This document shows positions 24,823 to 36,345 of a stretch of 64,000 bases of DNA, piece after piece. The notes beneath the pieces are model-generated. The model saw only the letters and a list, made by a program, of their open reading frames with translations, did no database searches and was not told where the DNA came from. The position numbers and the translations under genes were made by a program. Every line of letters begins with the position of its first letter. Positions within the stretch are counted from its first letter, which is position 1. The DNA is from Charina bottae (Eukaryota > Chordata > Lepidosauria > Squamata > Charinaidae): contig JALMGJ010000005.1 of NCBI GenBank assembly GCA_023362775.1, forward strand, positions 43,669,463 to 43,733,462, given 5' to 3'.

Positions 24823-26429
24823 TCACAATGAGTGAATGGGTGCTGTTCCCAATGTTTCTAGAATGGGGGTGGCAAGGCTATAAATACCACTTTTGTAGTG
24901 TCACCCTCTTTCTCTGTGGTAACATATCTGATATCTATGCCAGCCTGCTTTTGCTTACCAACTGACTGGCTGGCTAGCTGACTGACAAGCTAACACAAAG
25001 GATCGTCAGCAAATCACAGCCCTAATGCTACCGAGTTCTGCCAGTGATGAGGAAGTCCCAGGAGATACCCAGTTTGCCAACCAGCTATGTCAACCTCTTG
25101 GCGCCCCAGAAATTCCACTGATCCAGAGGTAGCAAAGCTATATAACCTACAAGGGAAAGTTAGTGATCATTCTTCCCAGTCCTTCTAAGAAGAGGCCAAG
25201 CTTTGCCACTGTGCCTTGCCCAACCTGGCCCCCCACCAAATCCAGTAATAGAAGGGCCTTCCCAGGAGGCACTATTAACCTGCATGGGGCCACTGATGTT
25301 ATGCATGGGAAGATAGAATAAAGCGACTAGAATGACAAGTGCAGAGTGACACAAGGCACCTGGGGCAGCAGAACACATTTCCACAAAAGTAGCCTTGACA
25401 CTTGTCTTCACGTTTAAGAGCACTCCCTGAGTTTTCTGCTTTCTCTCTGGTGTTCCCGTGCAAGAAAGAAAAAAAGTAGAAAAAGGAGCTTGATTAGCAC
25501 TAATAATGTCTGGTGTGTTTTGTATCCATGGTTAGGAGCCCGGGTGTTCATACATCTCTTTCTCGGTGTGCAATGGGAGTGTCCCTGGCGTATAGGCACG
25601 TCTAGTCCCATGGGCTCCCAGTATTGCTCACCTGGTTCAACCAGGCAGCAATATTGAGTTCATGACCAGCTCCATGGGGGTAGGCAGTTGATCAGAGAGA
25701 ACAAGGGAAAACTGATCAATCCCCAAGGGCTTTATATGAAGACTTGGAGTGGGATTGCAAGAAATTCTTCATCAAGGATTGTCTGTTCCTTCTATGTTCT
25801 GTAGTTCAGGGGAAAAGATATTCATGGAGATACAGTTCCCAAAGCAGTAAGATCCAGAATGAGTAACAGAAATAATGTCCTTGAATTGGGCATTCTATTC
25901 TTCCCTGCCTGCCTAGAGTAGTGCCTGGGGACCTCATCATCCTGATCTGAGGGCAGGCAGGCATCACTGATCTGTGGCATTGTGCTGTGCCCAGTGTGTT
26001 CTTTCTTGGTGGAAATCATTCCTAAGCCCTCTGAGTAGGGGATCTTGTTTCCTACCTGTGTGTCCTTCATCTCCCCAGACCCCCAAGGAGAATTTTTTTC
26101 TAGTCATTGAAATTTTATGCCTTATTTTTTTAATTAAGCATTTTAAAGAAATAATATAAACCGTGAATGAGAAAATACAAAAAGAATAAAAGAGTAAGAT
26201 ACAAATAGTAAGATACAAATAAGTAAACACGGGATCTAAAATGGAGATTACGTTTTTTCCATATATCATTAGTTACTTATAAAGTTATGAAATGTGTTAC
26301 TTTGATTTTTAAAAGAAAAACTGAAAATCACTGTTAAGCTTTAAACTAAGGGTACCTGGTTAACACAGTGTACAGTAAATCAGTGTTATGCCTTAAACAC
26401 TGCCACCATTACTTTCATTTGTAGCCATT
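24823..26429. other. Intergenic, nothing recognised
   Basis: No supported exon or repeat. Confidence 0.5.
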
Positions 26430-26437
26430 CTGTAGAG

Positions 26438-27123
26438 CAGAGCTTTCCAAACTGTGTGTCGGGACACGTTAGTGTGTTGGCTGCAGCGTCTGGGTGTGTC
26501 GCGGCTGCTGCTGCCACCGAGCCCTGCCAGGATTCCGCGCAGGTCCTAGTGCCTGCCTTGTGCCTTGCTGCCTCCAAACCTGCTGTGATTCCCCGCAGGT
26601 CCTAGTGCCTGCCTTGTGCCTTGCTGCCTCCAAACATGCCCTGCCAGGATTCCGTGCAGGTCCTAGTGCCTGCCTTGTGCCTTGCTGCCTCCAAACCTGC
26701 TGTGATTCCGTGCAGGTCCTAGTGCCTGCCTTGTGCCTTGCTGCCTCCAAACCTGCTGTGATTCCGTGCAGGTCCTAGTGCCTGCCTTGTGCCTTGCTGC
26801 CTCCAAACCTGCTGTGATTCCCCGCAGGTCCTAGTGCCTGCCTTGTGCCTTGCTGCCTCCAAACCTGCTGTGATTCCGTGCAGGTCCTAGTGCCTGCCTT
26901 GTGCCTTGCTGCCTCCAAACCTGCTGTGATTCCGCGCAGGTCCTAGTGCCTGCCTTGTGCCTTGTTGCCTCCAAACCTGCTGTGATTCCCCGCAGGTCCT
27001 AGTGCCTGCCTTCTGCCCTGCTGTAAGAGTGTGTCACAAAATGATGCCCTGCTGTAAGAGTGTGTTGCGAAATCATGCATGTCTAAAAAGTGTGTCACCA
27101 ACATGAAAATTTGGAAAGCTCTG
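26438..27123. mobile_element. hAT element, family A, copy 2, carrying a minisatellite
   Basis: Termini cagagctttccaaactgtg and ttggaaagctctg. Perfect 8-bp duplication ctgtagag (26430-26437, 27124-27131). The body is mostly a tandem array. The copy at 30861-31063 has the same ends and a single unit in the opposite orientation. Confidence 0.95.
26521..27025. repeat. 56-bp minisatellite, nine units
   Basis: The motif gcaggtcctagtgcctgcc recurs at 26539, 26595, 26656, 26712, 26768, 26824, 26880, 26936 and 26992. The period is 56 bp apart from one 61-bp unit. Units differ at a few bases (ccgtg, ccccg, ccgcg). It lies wholly inside the hAT copy. Confidence 0.95.
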
Positions 27124-27131
27124 CTGTAGAG

Positions 27132-27748
27132 CTTTCACAGGTGGTGAATAGACTAGTGAAACCTGGTCTTACTAAGCTACGATAGGGCAATTTTTCCTCC
27201 TCTTGCATCTAGTTATGGTATGAACATGTCCTGGCAACTTCTTTATTCTGCCTTGTTCCCCATGATGTTGTCTTCATTGTGTATTCCCTCCATGAGTCAG
27301 ACAAACATGTCATTCTTGGCTGTTCCAGTTATAAAGTAGCATTTCCCCACTTAACACAGCAACAAATCACAGCAGTGTCAAGGTACGTAAAACCCGAAAT
27401 GTTTCAGCAACTACTCTGGTTGGCGGTGGTGTCAGGTGACCTCTAGAGGGCAGGTGGTGCCTCCAAGTCAATCTAGATTTCTGGCAACTGCTTGGACAAG
27501 GGACAGATGGATGACTGTTGGCCAATTTAGACTGGGGTGGGCATTCCCCTCCATTGGGGTCCTGAACAATCTCCTGTTGTTGTTGTTGTTTTTCCTCCAG
27601 GAGGAAAGAGTCACTTTACCAGGTACCTCCCCAAGTCCATCAAACAGCTAATTGGCATCTGAGGGAGCAACAAAGTAGAGCAGGAGAGAGAAGCTTCTCC
27701 AATGGCCAATTAGCTGTTTGGTGGGTTTACTCTGAGTGTAGGTTTAAA
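27132..27748. other. Intergenic, nothing clearly recognised
   Basis: A segment near 27425-27500 (gcctccaagtcaatctagat, ggcaactgcttggacaag) recalls the inverted 3' half of the tRNA-SINE family. A short (GTT)n run lies at 27575-27590. Confidence 0.4.
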
Positions 27749-28058
27749 AGGTAAAGGGTCCCCCCGCACATTTGTGCAGTCGTGTCCGACTCTAGGGGCC
27801 GGTGCTCATCTCCGTTTCTTAGCCGAAGAGCCAGTGTTGTCCGAAGACGCTTCCACGGTCATGTGGCCGCATGACGTGCGCAGAACGCTGTTACCTACCC
27901 ACCAAAGTGGTACCTATTTATCTACTTGCATTTGCATGCTTTCGAATTGCTAGGTTGGCAAGAGCTGGGGCGAGTGCAGGAGCTCACTCCGCACGCAGGG
28001 CTAGGGATTCGAACCTCCGAACTTGCGATCTTCTGATCGACAAGCCTGGCATCTTAGC
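27749..28058 (-). mobile_element. Sauria-type SINE, 5'-truncated
   Basis: Reverse complement of the copies at 5089 and 36346, with tail aaaggtaaagggt, cgtgtccgactctagggg and B-box complement gattcgaacctcc. It stops near gcatcttagcc, so the tggctcagtgg A-box part is lost. Confidence 0.88.
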
Positions 28059-29263
28059 CTCTTTCAAAACCCTGCAGTTTTGAGAGAGTGCTTGGACCAT
28101 GAACAAGAGAAAGCTGCCGAGCAACTCATCTATAGGGTGGGGAGGCTGCATGGTAAATCGAGTGGGCCTTTCTTGCTTTAACTCACAGCTCCCACAACCT
28201 GTGGATCAGCTGTCCAGCAGCCTTGTTTTGACAGCAAGTCTAACACCCTTTTAAAAAAGTGTAAACCTCACAAAAACACACCTGCAGCACTTCAGTGAGC
28301 ACTCTCCCAGTCTCTGGTTAGCGTGCTTGGGGAGGTATAATTCTGGCCAATGCATAAATCCACAGTTCTAGGCATCTGTCAAAATCATACACTAATCATA
28401 GCAGTACTGTGATTAGCATATGATTTCCTGAAAGCTGGAGAAGTTCAAAAAAGGAGAGGGCAGCAAAGCCAGAGGGTTTAATCCAAGGTTTTACTTAAAA
28501 CATCTTGCACATTCCTAATCAGGACATCACTGCAGGAACAAAGGCTATAAAGACAGGATAGAGATGCGTAGTGGAGACTCTATGTTATGCCGCTATGGTT
28601 TCCTGCCAGCTCAAGGATGATGGATATCACTTTATATCAGCTATACAAAAAAGACCATAGAAGTCTTATTTGTCAACTTTGCAACATATATTTTGAGGAT
28701 GAAATACATTACCTTGAATTTGATGCAGTTTTGATACAGTCTGTGGAAGTGCCTCAAACACCATGTAGTCTAATTTTGTGGATCAGTTTCATAATTTCAG
28801 TTGAGGATGTAGACAGAAGGCTTGAAATGGGGCAGAATCATCTATATCCTTAATCCTTCCACTTCTTGACTATAGTCCAGCTGTGGGGAGCAAAATGATT
28901 GGATCTTTGAAAAAGTTAGTTATTGGACCACCTCCTTGGACCCAGCTAATTTGGATAACCACAACCCTGCTTTGCACTATCTTCTTTGGGGGCAAGAACA
29001 ATTCAGCTCCAGACACTACAATGGATCCTTTTAAATCAGAATTAAAGCTGCTTTGTTTTTTGGCATCCAAATAGATATAAAAGTGAAAGCCTTCGACTAT
29101 ACATAGATATAAAAGTATTTGGAAAATGGCAAAAATGCACTTATTTGCCAAGATTTTAATGATCAGTTTATTTTAATGATACTGTTTTTATTTTAATTTT
29201 AATAGTATTAATTTACTGTTGATTTATGTTTTATATTATTAATTATTGAAAACCAACTTAAGT
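28059..29263. other. Intergenic, nothing recognised
   Basis: Includes open frames at 28587-28853 (plus) and 28870-29151 (minus) without known motifs. Confidence 0.5.
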
Positions 29264-29271
29264 GTTTATAC

Positions 29272-29542
29272 CAGGGCTTTCCAAAGTTTTCCCGCGGCGA
29301 CACACCAACCGCCGTTGGTGTGTCGCCGCGGGAAAACCCGGAAGTGCCGCCGTTGCGGCAGCGCGCAAAAGCCCGGAAGCGCTGCTGCCGCTTTCGGGTT
29401 TTTGCGCGCCGCCGTTGGTGTGTCGCCGCGGGAAAACCCGGAAGCGCTGATGATGATCAGCGCTTCCGGGTTGTGTGGCGACACACCAGACTGTGTGTGG
29501 CGACACACTTTTGTGTGGCGACACACAGTTTGGAAAGCTCTG
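29272..29542. mobile_element. hAT element, family A, copy 3
   Basis: Termini cagggctttccaaag and tttggaaagctctg. Perfect duplication gtttatac (29264-29271, 29543-29550). The interior repeats gttggtgtgtcgccgcggga and ggaagcgctgatgatgatca palindromic blocks. Confidence 0.95.
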
Positions 29543-29739
29543 GTTTATACAAACAGAAAAATGGGATATAAATTTAAACATAAATCAGTAAAAATATGTT
29601 ACTGCTATTGTATCTTGTTGAAAAGTGGTTTGTGAATACTTTGATAGTATTGAATTATTCTATTTCTAGCCCTCCACAATCTGGCTACTCTTGGCAGCTT
29701 ACATGATACAAAAACCTTAAAACATCCACTGTAAGTCTG

Positions 29740-29890
29740 AAACAAGGAGTTTCTCTCCGGTTCCTCTAATAGGTTGGGCTGATGCAGACGGAAGGAGGTG
29801 GTCCGGTAGGTCCTAAGTCATAAAAAGCCTTATAGGTCAAAACCAGCACTTTAAATTATACCCAGAAACCAAGTGGTAGCCAGTATTGGG
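29740..29890 (+). repeat. Unclassified interspersed repeat
   Basis: Segments such as aaaaccagcactttaaatta and cccagaaaccaagtggtagc match, inverted or in diverged form, the repeat at 54205-54600. Confidence 0.4.
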
Positions 29891-29929
29891 CCAATAACAT
29901 GTGTGACTTTTGTGTGTGTGTGTGTGTGT

Positions 29930-30130
29930 GTGTGTGCTTTCAAGTCAGTCTTGACTCCTGGTGAGTGCCTGGACAAGTCCCTGCAGTTTTCTTGGCAAGT
30001 TTTTTCAGAAGAGGTTTGCCATTGCCTCCTTCCTAGGGCTGAGAGAAAGAGACTGGCCCAAGGTCACCCAGCTGGCTTTGTGCATAAGGCGGGACTAGAA
30101 CTCACCGTCTCCCGGTTTTCTAATAAAACT
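29930..30130 (-). mobile_element. tRNA-derived CORE/MIR-like SINE
   Basis: After a (TG)n run at 29911-29936 comes the complement of the SINE 3' half (cctgcagttttcttggcaag), the core complement (ggcccaaggtcacccagctg) and the B-box complement (gcgggactagaactcacc). Confidence 0.7.
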
Positions 30131-30789
30131 CTCTGGAAGGTGAGAGGCAGTTCCTTGAAATAAGAGGCAGTAAAATGCCAGCACCATTATACGAAGACAT
30201 TACTACGTGGAAGTGAATGCATTGCATATGCCACCCAAGGAGGGATGGGGAGAAAAACAAGATATCTGAAAAAGCGTAAGTGGTCAAAGATAGAAACAAA
30301 TGACTGGCAATTAATCAGTTGTTGTACACAGTGAGATTTTGCCCAGCAGCACAAGCTAATAAAAGTTCTGGAAAGAGAAAGTTCAGTCCAAATGCTTCTT
30401 ATCCAGACAAAAGCTTCCCATTCTCTCGTGCTGGTACTTGGCCAGTTCTAGTAGCAAGAGACATGAGTAGGAATGACAGCATGTTTGAGTATGTGGGTGC
30501 CCATCTTGTTAAACGATAAAGCTTTATTGTCATTAGAAGTCAGTGTTCTTGTTACTTGTTGCAAGATCCTAGCTGCCTCTCCGTTGGAATTCCAGGTGAA
30601 AGTTAGGGACAGATATCTCTCAGAATGGGAACTGCAGATCAAAGCAAGTGAGGAGAGCTAGGAAGAACGTACTGTACCTCAGCAGGAAGGGTAAGGAAAA
30701 ATGACTGACTATAAGTGATATATGTATAAGGATACAAGGCACAATTCGATTCTGAAAACTTTGTAACACTTTCAGCATCCATTAGTCAT

Positions 30790-31375
30790 GGGCCACTTCA
30801 TCCTGGATTAACTGTTTCCAAGTAGTTGTTAAAGACAGCTCCTTGTGCATTGCAGTAGTACAGAGCTTTCCAAACTTTTCATGTTGGTGACACACTTTTT
30901 AGACATGCATGATTTCGCGACACACTCTTACAGCAGGGCACAAGGCAGGCAGTAGGACCTGCGCGGAATCCTGGCAGGGCTCGGAGGCAGCAGCAGCCGC
31001 GACACACCCAGACACTGCAGCCGACACACTAACGTGTCGCGACACACAGTTTGGAAAGCTCTGCAGTAGTCTATCTGGGTGGCAATGAGGGTGTGAGTTA
31101 CGATAGCCAGGTCCTCCTGCACCAGGTAAGGGCATAATTTGTGCACCAGTTGGGCAAAGGTCCCTCTAGCTTCTACCTGCTGCTGTGAGTCCAGGGGGAC
31201 CCCTAAGTCATGAGCTTGCTCCTTCGAGGTTAATGCTTGCCCATCCAGAGAGTAGACTGATATTGGTATAGAACTGCAATAAACAAACAGCACCTCTCTC
31301 TTTCTTCGGCTGAACTTCAGCCTGTTCTCTCCCACCCAGGCCCTAGGATAAGACATCAACAGCATCCTCCTACAA
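30790..31375 (-). mobile_element. L2-type LINE RT fragment, split by a hAT
   Basis: The minus strand from 31375 reads ENRLKFSRRKREVLFV, LDGQALTSKEQAHDLGVPLD, FAQLVHKLCPYLVQEDLAIV and QIDYC. These match the L2 RT order (ENRLKLNPDKTEVLLVG, DLGVLLDS, RPYL, YCNALY). The frame breaks at the hAT at 30861-31063; dropping the hAT and one duplication gives QIDYCNA. Confidence 0.8.
30861..31063. mobile_element. hAT element, family A, copy 4 (single-unit form)
   Basis: Termini cagagctttccaaac and tttggaaagctctg. The duplication cagtagta/cagtagtc (30853-30860, 31064-31071) matches at 7 of 8 bases. It contains one inverted copy of the unit that is tandemly repeated at 26521-27025. Confidence 0.92.
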
Positions 31376-31717
31376 CCAGCACATTGATGATACTGTATGC
31401 CAGGCTGTCAGGTGACCTCTCCCAGGAGTTATCTATAAACATCCAGCTGTCTTCTGTGATTCTTGACCACTTAACTGGCCCTCATGGTTTGGGCTGTGCT
31501 GTTTCCGCAAAACGGATCCCTCTTTTCTGTTGCTTATCTTTGCAATGCTTCATGCAGTGTTAATGTTGTTGGTAGGTGCTTGTGGACTGAGATATGTAGC
31601 TTCAGAAACATTGACAATACATTTTGTTTATATAGGTGCCCCATTTATTGACTAATTAGACAGCCATTGTATTGCATGATTACACAATTAATGAAACCTG
31701 ACCATATCTATGAACAT

Positions 31718-31800
31718 AAGCAGAGCCCCGCTGGATCACGTCAACGTCCCAGTTAGCTCAGCATCCATTTCCCTGCAGTGGGCAGATTCCTGTGCATGAA
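31718..31800 (+). repeat. Old interspersed repeat (ggatcaggcca family)
   Basis: aacataagcagagccccgct and ggatcacgtcaacgtcccag match the family pattern. Class unassigned. Confidence 0.45.
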
Positions 31801-32175
31801 GGCGAGCAGCCTCCTTTAGCAGCTGGAACTCAATTCACCCTGAGCCACTCAGGGAATTTTACAGTGCCCCCAGATGTCTTTTCTATTCATAATTCTGCCA
31901 TAATCTCTCTCTCCCCCCTTTTGTCTTTTTTCTTCCCACAAAACATCCATTAAGCCAGGAAAGCTGGAACCGTTTCAGAGCGATTGCTTGCATAGAGAAG
32001 GCCAGCCTTCACAAGCACAGGAGCTCCGACTCTGGACAATCTGCCCTCACGACGTACTCTCATCTACTGACCTGCCCTCCGTGAATTTACTAATCTCCTT
32101 CTAAAGCCAGGAGTCATTGCTACCCCATTCCTCAAGGAGGTAATTAATAGATTAATATTCATTATTCATGTCTTA
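31801..32175. other. Single-copy-looking DNA with TAAT-rich core
   Basis: No repeat recognised. At 32142-32170 the run taattaatagattaatattc, followed by attattcatg, packs several TAAT/ATTA homeodomain-type sites, a composition common in enhancers near developmental genes. Purely a candidate. Confidence 0.3.
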
Positions 32176-32183
32176 ACAGAGTT

Positions 32184-32312
32184 CATGGGTGTCTTCAAAG
32201 TGTGGCCATTTTTTACGTGCGATGCACATAAAAAAGAAGCAGAGCTTCAATCACACTATCATGGCCACCATCTTGACTTTTTTTTTTACACCATACCTTG
32301 TGGACATCCCTG
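32184..32312. mobile_element. Short hAT MITE (ccacagggtrtgg family)
   Basis: 129 bp, with termini catgggtgtcttc and gtggacatccctg. Flanks acagagtt/acaggatt match at 6 of 8 bases. It shares agcttcaatcacactrt and ccaycttgactttttt with the copy at 40476-40601. Confidence 0.75.
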
Positions 32313-32679
32313 ACAGGATTTCTAGATGTACTGCACAGCTTTTTTTTTTTTTTAAGTACAACATAAAAGTACAGCATAAAAAAAATAAACCAGGAGAAAG
32401 GATATACTTACTCACAGATAAATAAAAACAGCAAATGGGGCAGGATGGGGTCAGGGGGAAAACAAATGACAAAACAGGCATCAATGCGAGCAGAAATGAA
32501 ATCCAAGGATATTTGTTATTCTTTTGCTTTAATTATATTGGATGTCAGCATACTTTGTAGCAACTGTAGCAGACACTCACATTAATGTTGGATATGTGAC
32601 CGATAATGTCCCTATAAATTCCATCATGTTCTACAGTTTATCTGATGAGTTTTCCTCATTCTGTTCAGGATTTTTGTTG

Positions 32680-32800
32680 TTGTTGTTAATTTTATATCCT
32701 GGCTTTCCTTCAGGAACTGGAGGCAGCATACATAGCACTCCTTGTTTCAATCTTCCCTCACAACCCTGAGAGGTAGGCAAGGCTTAGAGAGAGTGAATGG
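32680..32800 (-). mobile_element. tRNA-SINE fragment, inverted
   Basis: ttttatatcctggctttcct, gcactccttgtttcaat and cacaaccctgagaggtaggc match the inverted 3' half of the SINE at 48536-48790. Confidence 0.55.
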
Positions 32801-32876
32801 CTAACAGACACCAGGGAAGAATTTTCATCGTTTAAAATGGCCTTGCATCTGGGACTCCCTGGTCTTACTCCAATAC

Positions 32877-33105
32877 ATTGTCGAAGGCTTTCACGGCCGG
32901 AGTTCGATGGCTGTTGTGGGTCTTCCGGGCTGTGTGGCCGTGTTCTGGAAGTTGTGGTTCCTAACGTTTCGCCAGCATCTGTGGCCAGCATCTTCAGAGG
33001 GCAGGAGCACAGACAGAAGCGAAATCTCTGTGCCCAGGTAGAGTAGAGTAGAGAACCACAACTTCCAGAACACGGCCACACAGCCCAGAAGACCCACAAC
33101 AGCCA
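32877..33105. mobile_element. Penelope-like foldback repeat with hammerhead-like core
   Basis: Inverted arms ggctgttgtgggtcttccgg and complement. 12-bp duplication ttactccaatac (32865-32876, 33106-33117). A minus-strand hammerhead-like core at 32963-32997 reads CTGAAGA, a GCCA/TGGC hairpin, then GAAACGTT. Confidence 0.65.
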
Positions 33106-33159
33106 TTACTCCAATACCTTTACCACTACAGCAAAGTGAGAGTGAGAGTGTGTGTAATC

Positions 33160-33960
33160 CAGTGTTTCTCCGCTTGGCAACTTTAAGATGTGTGGACCTC
33201 AACTCCCAGAATTTCTCAGCTAGCCATGTCAGATATGAGTCAAGTCAAAAGGCAAATAGAAACAAAAGGTTTTTATTTTAAAAGCAGTTTGCAAAAAGCT
33301 GGTGATCTCCACTGTGCTGGAAAACAAGTCGCACCAGAGAGGAGCCACACCAGCCACAATTAGAGCTCATCTTTTATAGCCCTTTGCCCGGACGCTTTAG
33401 CCCTCCTCCTTTTGCCCATTGGCTGGGGAGTCAGGAGTGAACAGCCTATACCGTCCGCCTCAATTGTCCCGCCTCTGTTTACATCTCCCACTCCCCACTT
33501 CTTACCTCCCCTTCCCATTTTGTTTATTTCTTTCCTTGTAAGGAAGGTGCCCTACCTTAAGCATTGTTCATTAATTTCATTTCTACCCACAAGAAGCTTC
33601 CTGTAGCATAGGTCTTGCTAGAAGCTCTGCTCTCTAACCTCAAAGCTGGGGTGTTACATTTTAGCTTGCTTAACATTTCCTGCATGCTGTTTTTAGTAGA
33701 AGGTCTGCTAGTTTGCTCTCTAACCTCAAAGTTGAGGTGTCGCATTCAACCTGCTTATGAATTTTGCTAGCTAGCATCAGAAAGTCCCCATAAGCCCTAT
33801 TTGGCTTTATGAGTAATTTTATGAGTTTTAAGATTATTAATTTTTTTGTTAATAATAACTATTTTCATATTTCCCTCAGCCATGAGGGCCCATGGCTGGC
33901 TGGGGAATTCTGGGAGTTGAAGTCTACACGTCTTAAAGTTGCCAAGGTTAAGAAACACTG
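33160..33960. mobile_element. Foldback MITE (hAT-like) interrupted by a solo LTR
   Basis: Termini cagtgtttctccgcttggc and gccaaggttaagaaacactg. Perfect 8-bp duplication gtgtaatc (33152-33159, 33961-33968). Removing the LTR and one 4-bp duplication leaves about 145 bp, the size of the sister copy at 6850-6984. Confidence 0.93.
33227..33878 (-). mobile_element. Solo LTR of an endogenous retrovirus-like element
   Basis: 652 bp with TG...CA ends on the minus strand and the 4-bp duplication gcca on both sides (33223-33226, 33879-33882), sitting inside a MITE. A TATA-like box CTATAAAAG (complement of 33371-33379) lies upstream of an AATAAAA signal (complement of 33271-33277), the order expected for U3-R-U5. 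No internal genes remain. A 4-bp duplication suits gammaretrovirus-like elements, but other LTR classes are possible. Confidence 0.85.
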
Positions 33961-34529
33961 GTGTAATCGTTTAGCACTAGTTTAACTGTGACTTCAACAA
34001 TGGCCACCAGAGGGTGCAATAAGCTTACCTGTTTTCTTGCAAGTTCTTCTAAGAAGCTGGAACTCACCTCTTTTTTCTTTGCTTGGCAATTGCCTGGAAA
34101 AGACTGTCAGTTACAGTAATAGGTATAAAAATGAATGGCTTCCCTTCAACTCTGTGTAAATAAAGTACAGATGAAGAATGGGGGACATTAAGGAATGAGC
34201 TTTTTCTGCTTGCTGTATTTGTAATGCACCAATACCTTCACAGAGCCAAGGCCACCACTGAGATATGGCAGGTAATGGAGGTAATACTCAGCCTTCATCT
34301 CTGAACTGATACACATCTGTATATTGGCACATATACACCTGCACGAGACCATAAGGAGAACGAGTGAAAGAAAGTTATTTTATAGCGCAAATATGCTACA
34401 AACTATGTCTCAGTAGAAGTTTTCATGCATTATTGGAAGCAAAAAAGGGAACAAATGCATGTTTTCCATGGCCCATACTCAAATACAAAAGTAAATAAAT
34501 ATAAATGTTCTAGTCCTCCCTTAGGTATG

Positions 34530-34680
34530 AAAGCCACCTGAATGACTTTGGACCCACCACTCTCTCTCAGCCCAACCCACCTCACAGGGTGGCTGTTGTG
34601 GGGAAAATAGGAGGCAGGAGCATTATGTACACAGCCTTGAGTTGGACAAATAAAAGTGGAATATAAATCTAATATTTCAA
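34530..34680 (+). mobile_element. tRNA-derived CORE/MIR-like SINE, 3' part
   Basis: gactttggacccaccactct, cccaacccacctcacagggt and a tail related to cttgagttggacaaataaaa match the SINE at 48536-48790. The tRNA head is missing. Confidence 0.7.
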
Positions 34681-36333
34681 AAAAATCTCATTTACTGCTC
34701 TCTGTTTTACAGCAGGTAGACACAAAACATAACTACACTCTGAATTCTTTATTTTCCCCCCTTCCACACATACACACACACATTACAGAACAAAACATAG
34801 GCTGATTCACAGGCCTAGTTGAACATTTCATTAAACCATTATTTGTTTAATCATAGCTTATTGACTAAACCAGAATTATGGTTTCATATGACACCCTAAG
34901 CCAACATCAAGCAAGCACAGAGACTCAGTGAGATGTATGAACCCAGTTGTCATCTCTAAGGCGACCTCCACACAGGATGGAGAAAGAGAAGGGAAGAAAG
35001 GTTACCCCGGGATCAGCAAATGCAGACATGTTTCCCCTCAGTCGAAAACCTTGGCCAATCTCCATCCCTTTGCTTCACCTACCTCAGAGAATTGTTAGAA
35101 AGACAATTTAGCTTCTGGAGGAAAGAAAAAATGTAAATTTAAAACAATTATGCACATTACTGTCTTGAAGTGTATCATTAATAGATGTAAATAAGCCTTC
35201 TTAGCTGTGAAATGGCCCATGGTGCAATGTAGTATTGTTGTCCTGTGCAAACACACTTATACCTATGTATAACTTATACGTATGTATAACCAAAGCCCTG
35301 CTAGGTGGTATTAAATCTAAAACGCTTCAGATAAGTCCTCCCTCTACCTTGAACACCATGAGGTGGTAGGGCAAGATAAAAATCTGAATAAAATGTAAAT
35401 ACGATGCTAAAAGGATGTCATTCTCTGCAGACCTTTATGGATTCTGAATTAAGATATGTGGAAGAAAAAACTTCACGCATATGACTGTAAGCTCACTAGC
35501 TTCTACACGGGCCAGAATCCTGTGTTGTCTTGGCTGATATGGAAACGAACTTGAGCACTGTTGTATATGCAATGAGTTAGCACAAATATCTGCTTGAGAA
35601 GGTCATGACAGCAGCATCAGTGCAGTCAGTCTCAGAACTTATCTTGAATGCTCTGGATTTGATAATTCCTAAAAAAAGGCTTCTATATACCCATACCCTG
35701 CTTAAAAATTCATCTTCCAGAGACCCTGGGGATGCAGCTAATTCCTGATGACTGTTAACAATTTCAAAGACTAAAAATACAAATGCATGATGTTTCCCCT
35801 TGCATTATTCATCAGCTTTCCTCTTCCGAAAATCATCAACTAAATAAAATTTGACTAATAGCGTAAACTTACAGATGACTATTCAGAATGGGGGTACCAT
35901 TAAATTCAACAGGGCTTATTCCCAGGTAAATGTCTATAGCACTGTACCCTTGTAGCATCGTCCTGTGCATCTACTTATGTTAAAAAGAAAAGGCTTACTG
36001 CTCCAAAATAGTAAATCCAAAATAGATTTCAAATGAACCAGAGAGCTCCTTCTGTAGTCAAATGGTCACTCAAACCACCTCTCTGCCTAGCACTGCACAC
36101 GTGGCTGGGACCTTATTAGCTTCAACTTAATGAAAAAGGTGAGCAGGCTCCTTTCTCACAGAACAGTTGGGTGGAAGAGTGCTCAATGGAGACTAGAAAC
36201 TTGTTCTAGAATTTTGCTCTTCCTTTTCTTCTTTGAAAACTGGGGATCTGGGCTAGCTAATGAGATGATAGTTGGTGTGCTGAGGCTGCAGCCCCCTTAC
36301 CCCATGAGTTAATTTGGCTAATTAAGCTAATCC
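34681..36333. other. Intergenic, nothing recognised
   Basis: A short segment at about 35905-35950 (ggcttattcccaggtaaatg) recalls an old interspersed repeat also seen at 55715-55760. Otherwise nothing. Confidence 0.45.
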
Positions 36334-36345
36334 ATACATCTTTAA

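Noticed and set aside
26521..27025. Regularly spaced repeats that could suggest a CRISPR array
   Set aside because: Units are contiguous with no unique spacers, and the genome is vertebrate; it is a minisatellite.
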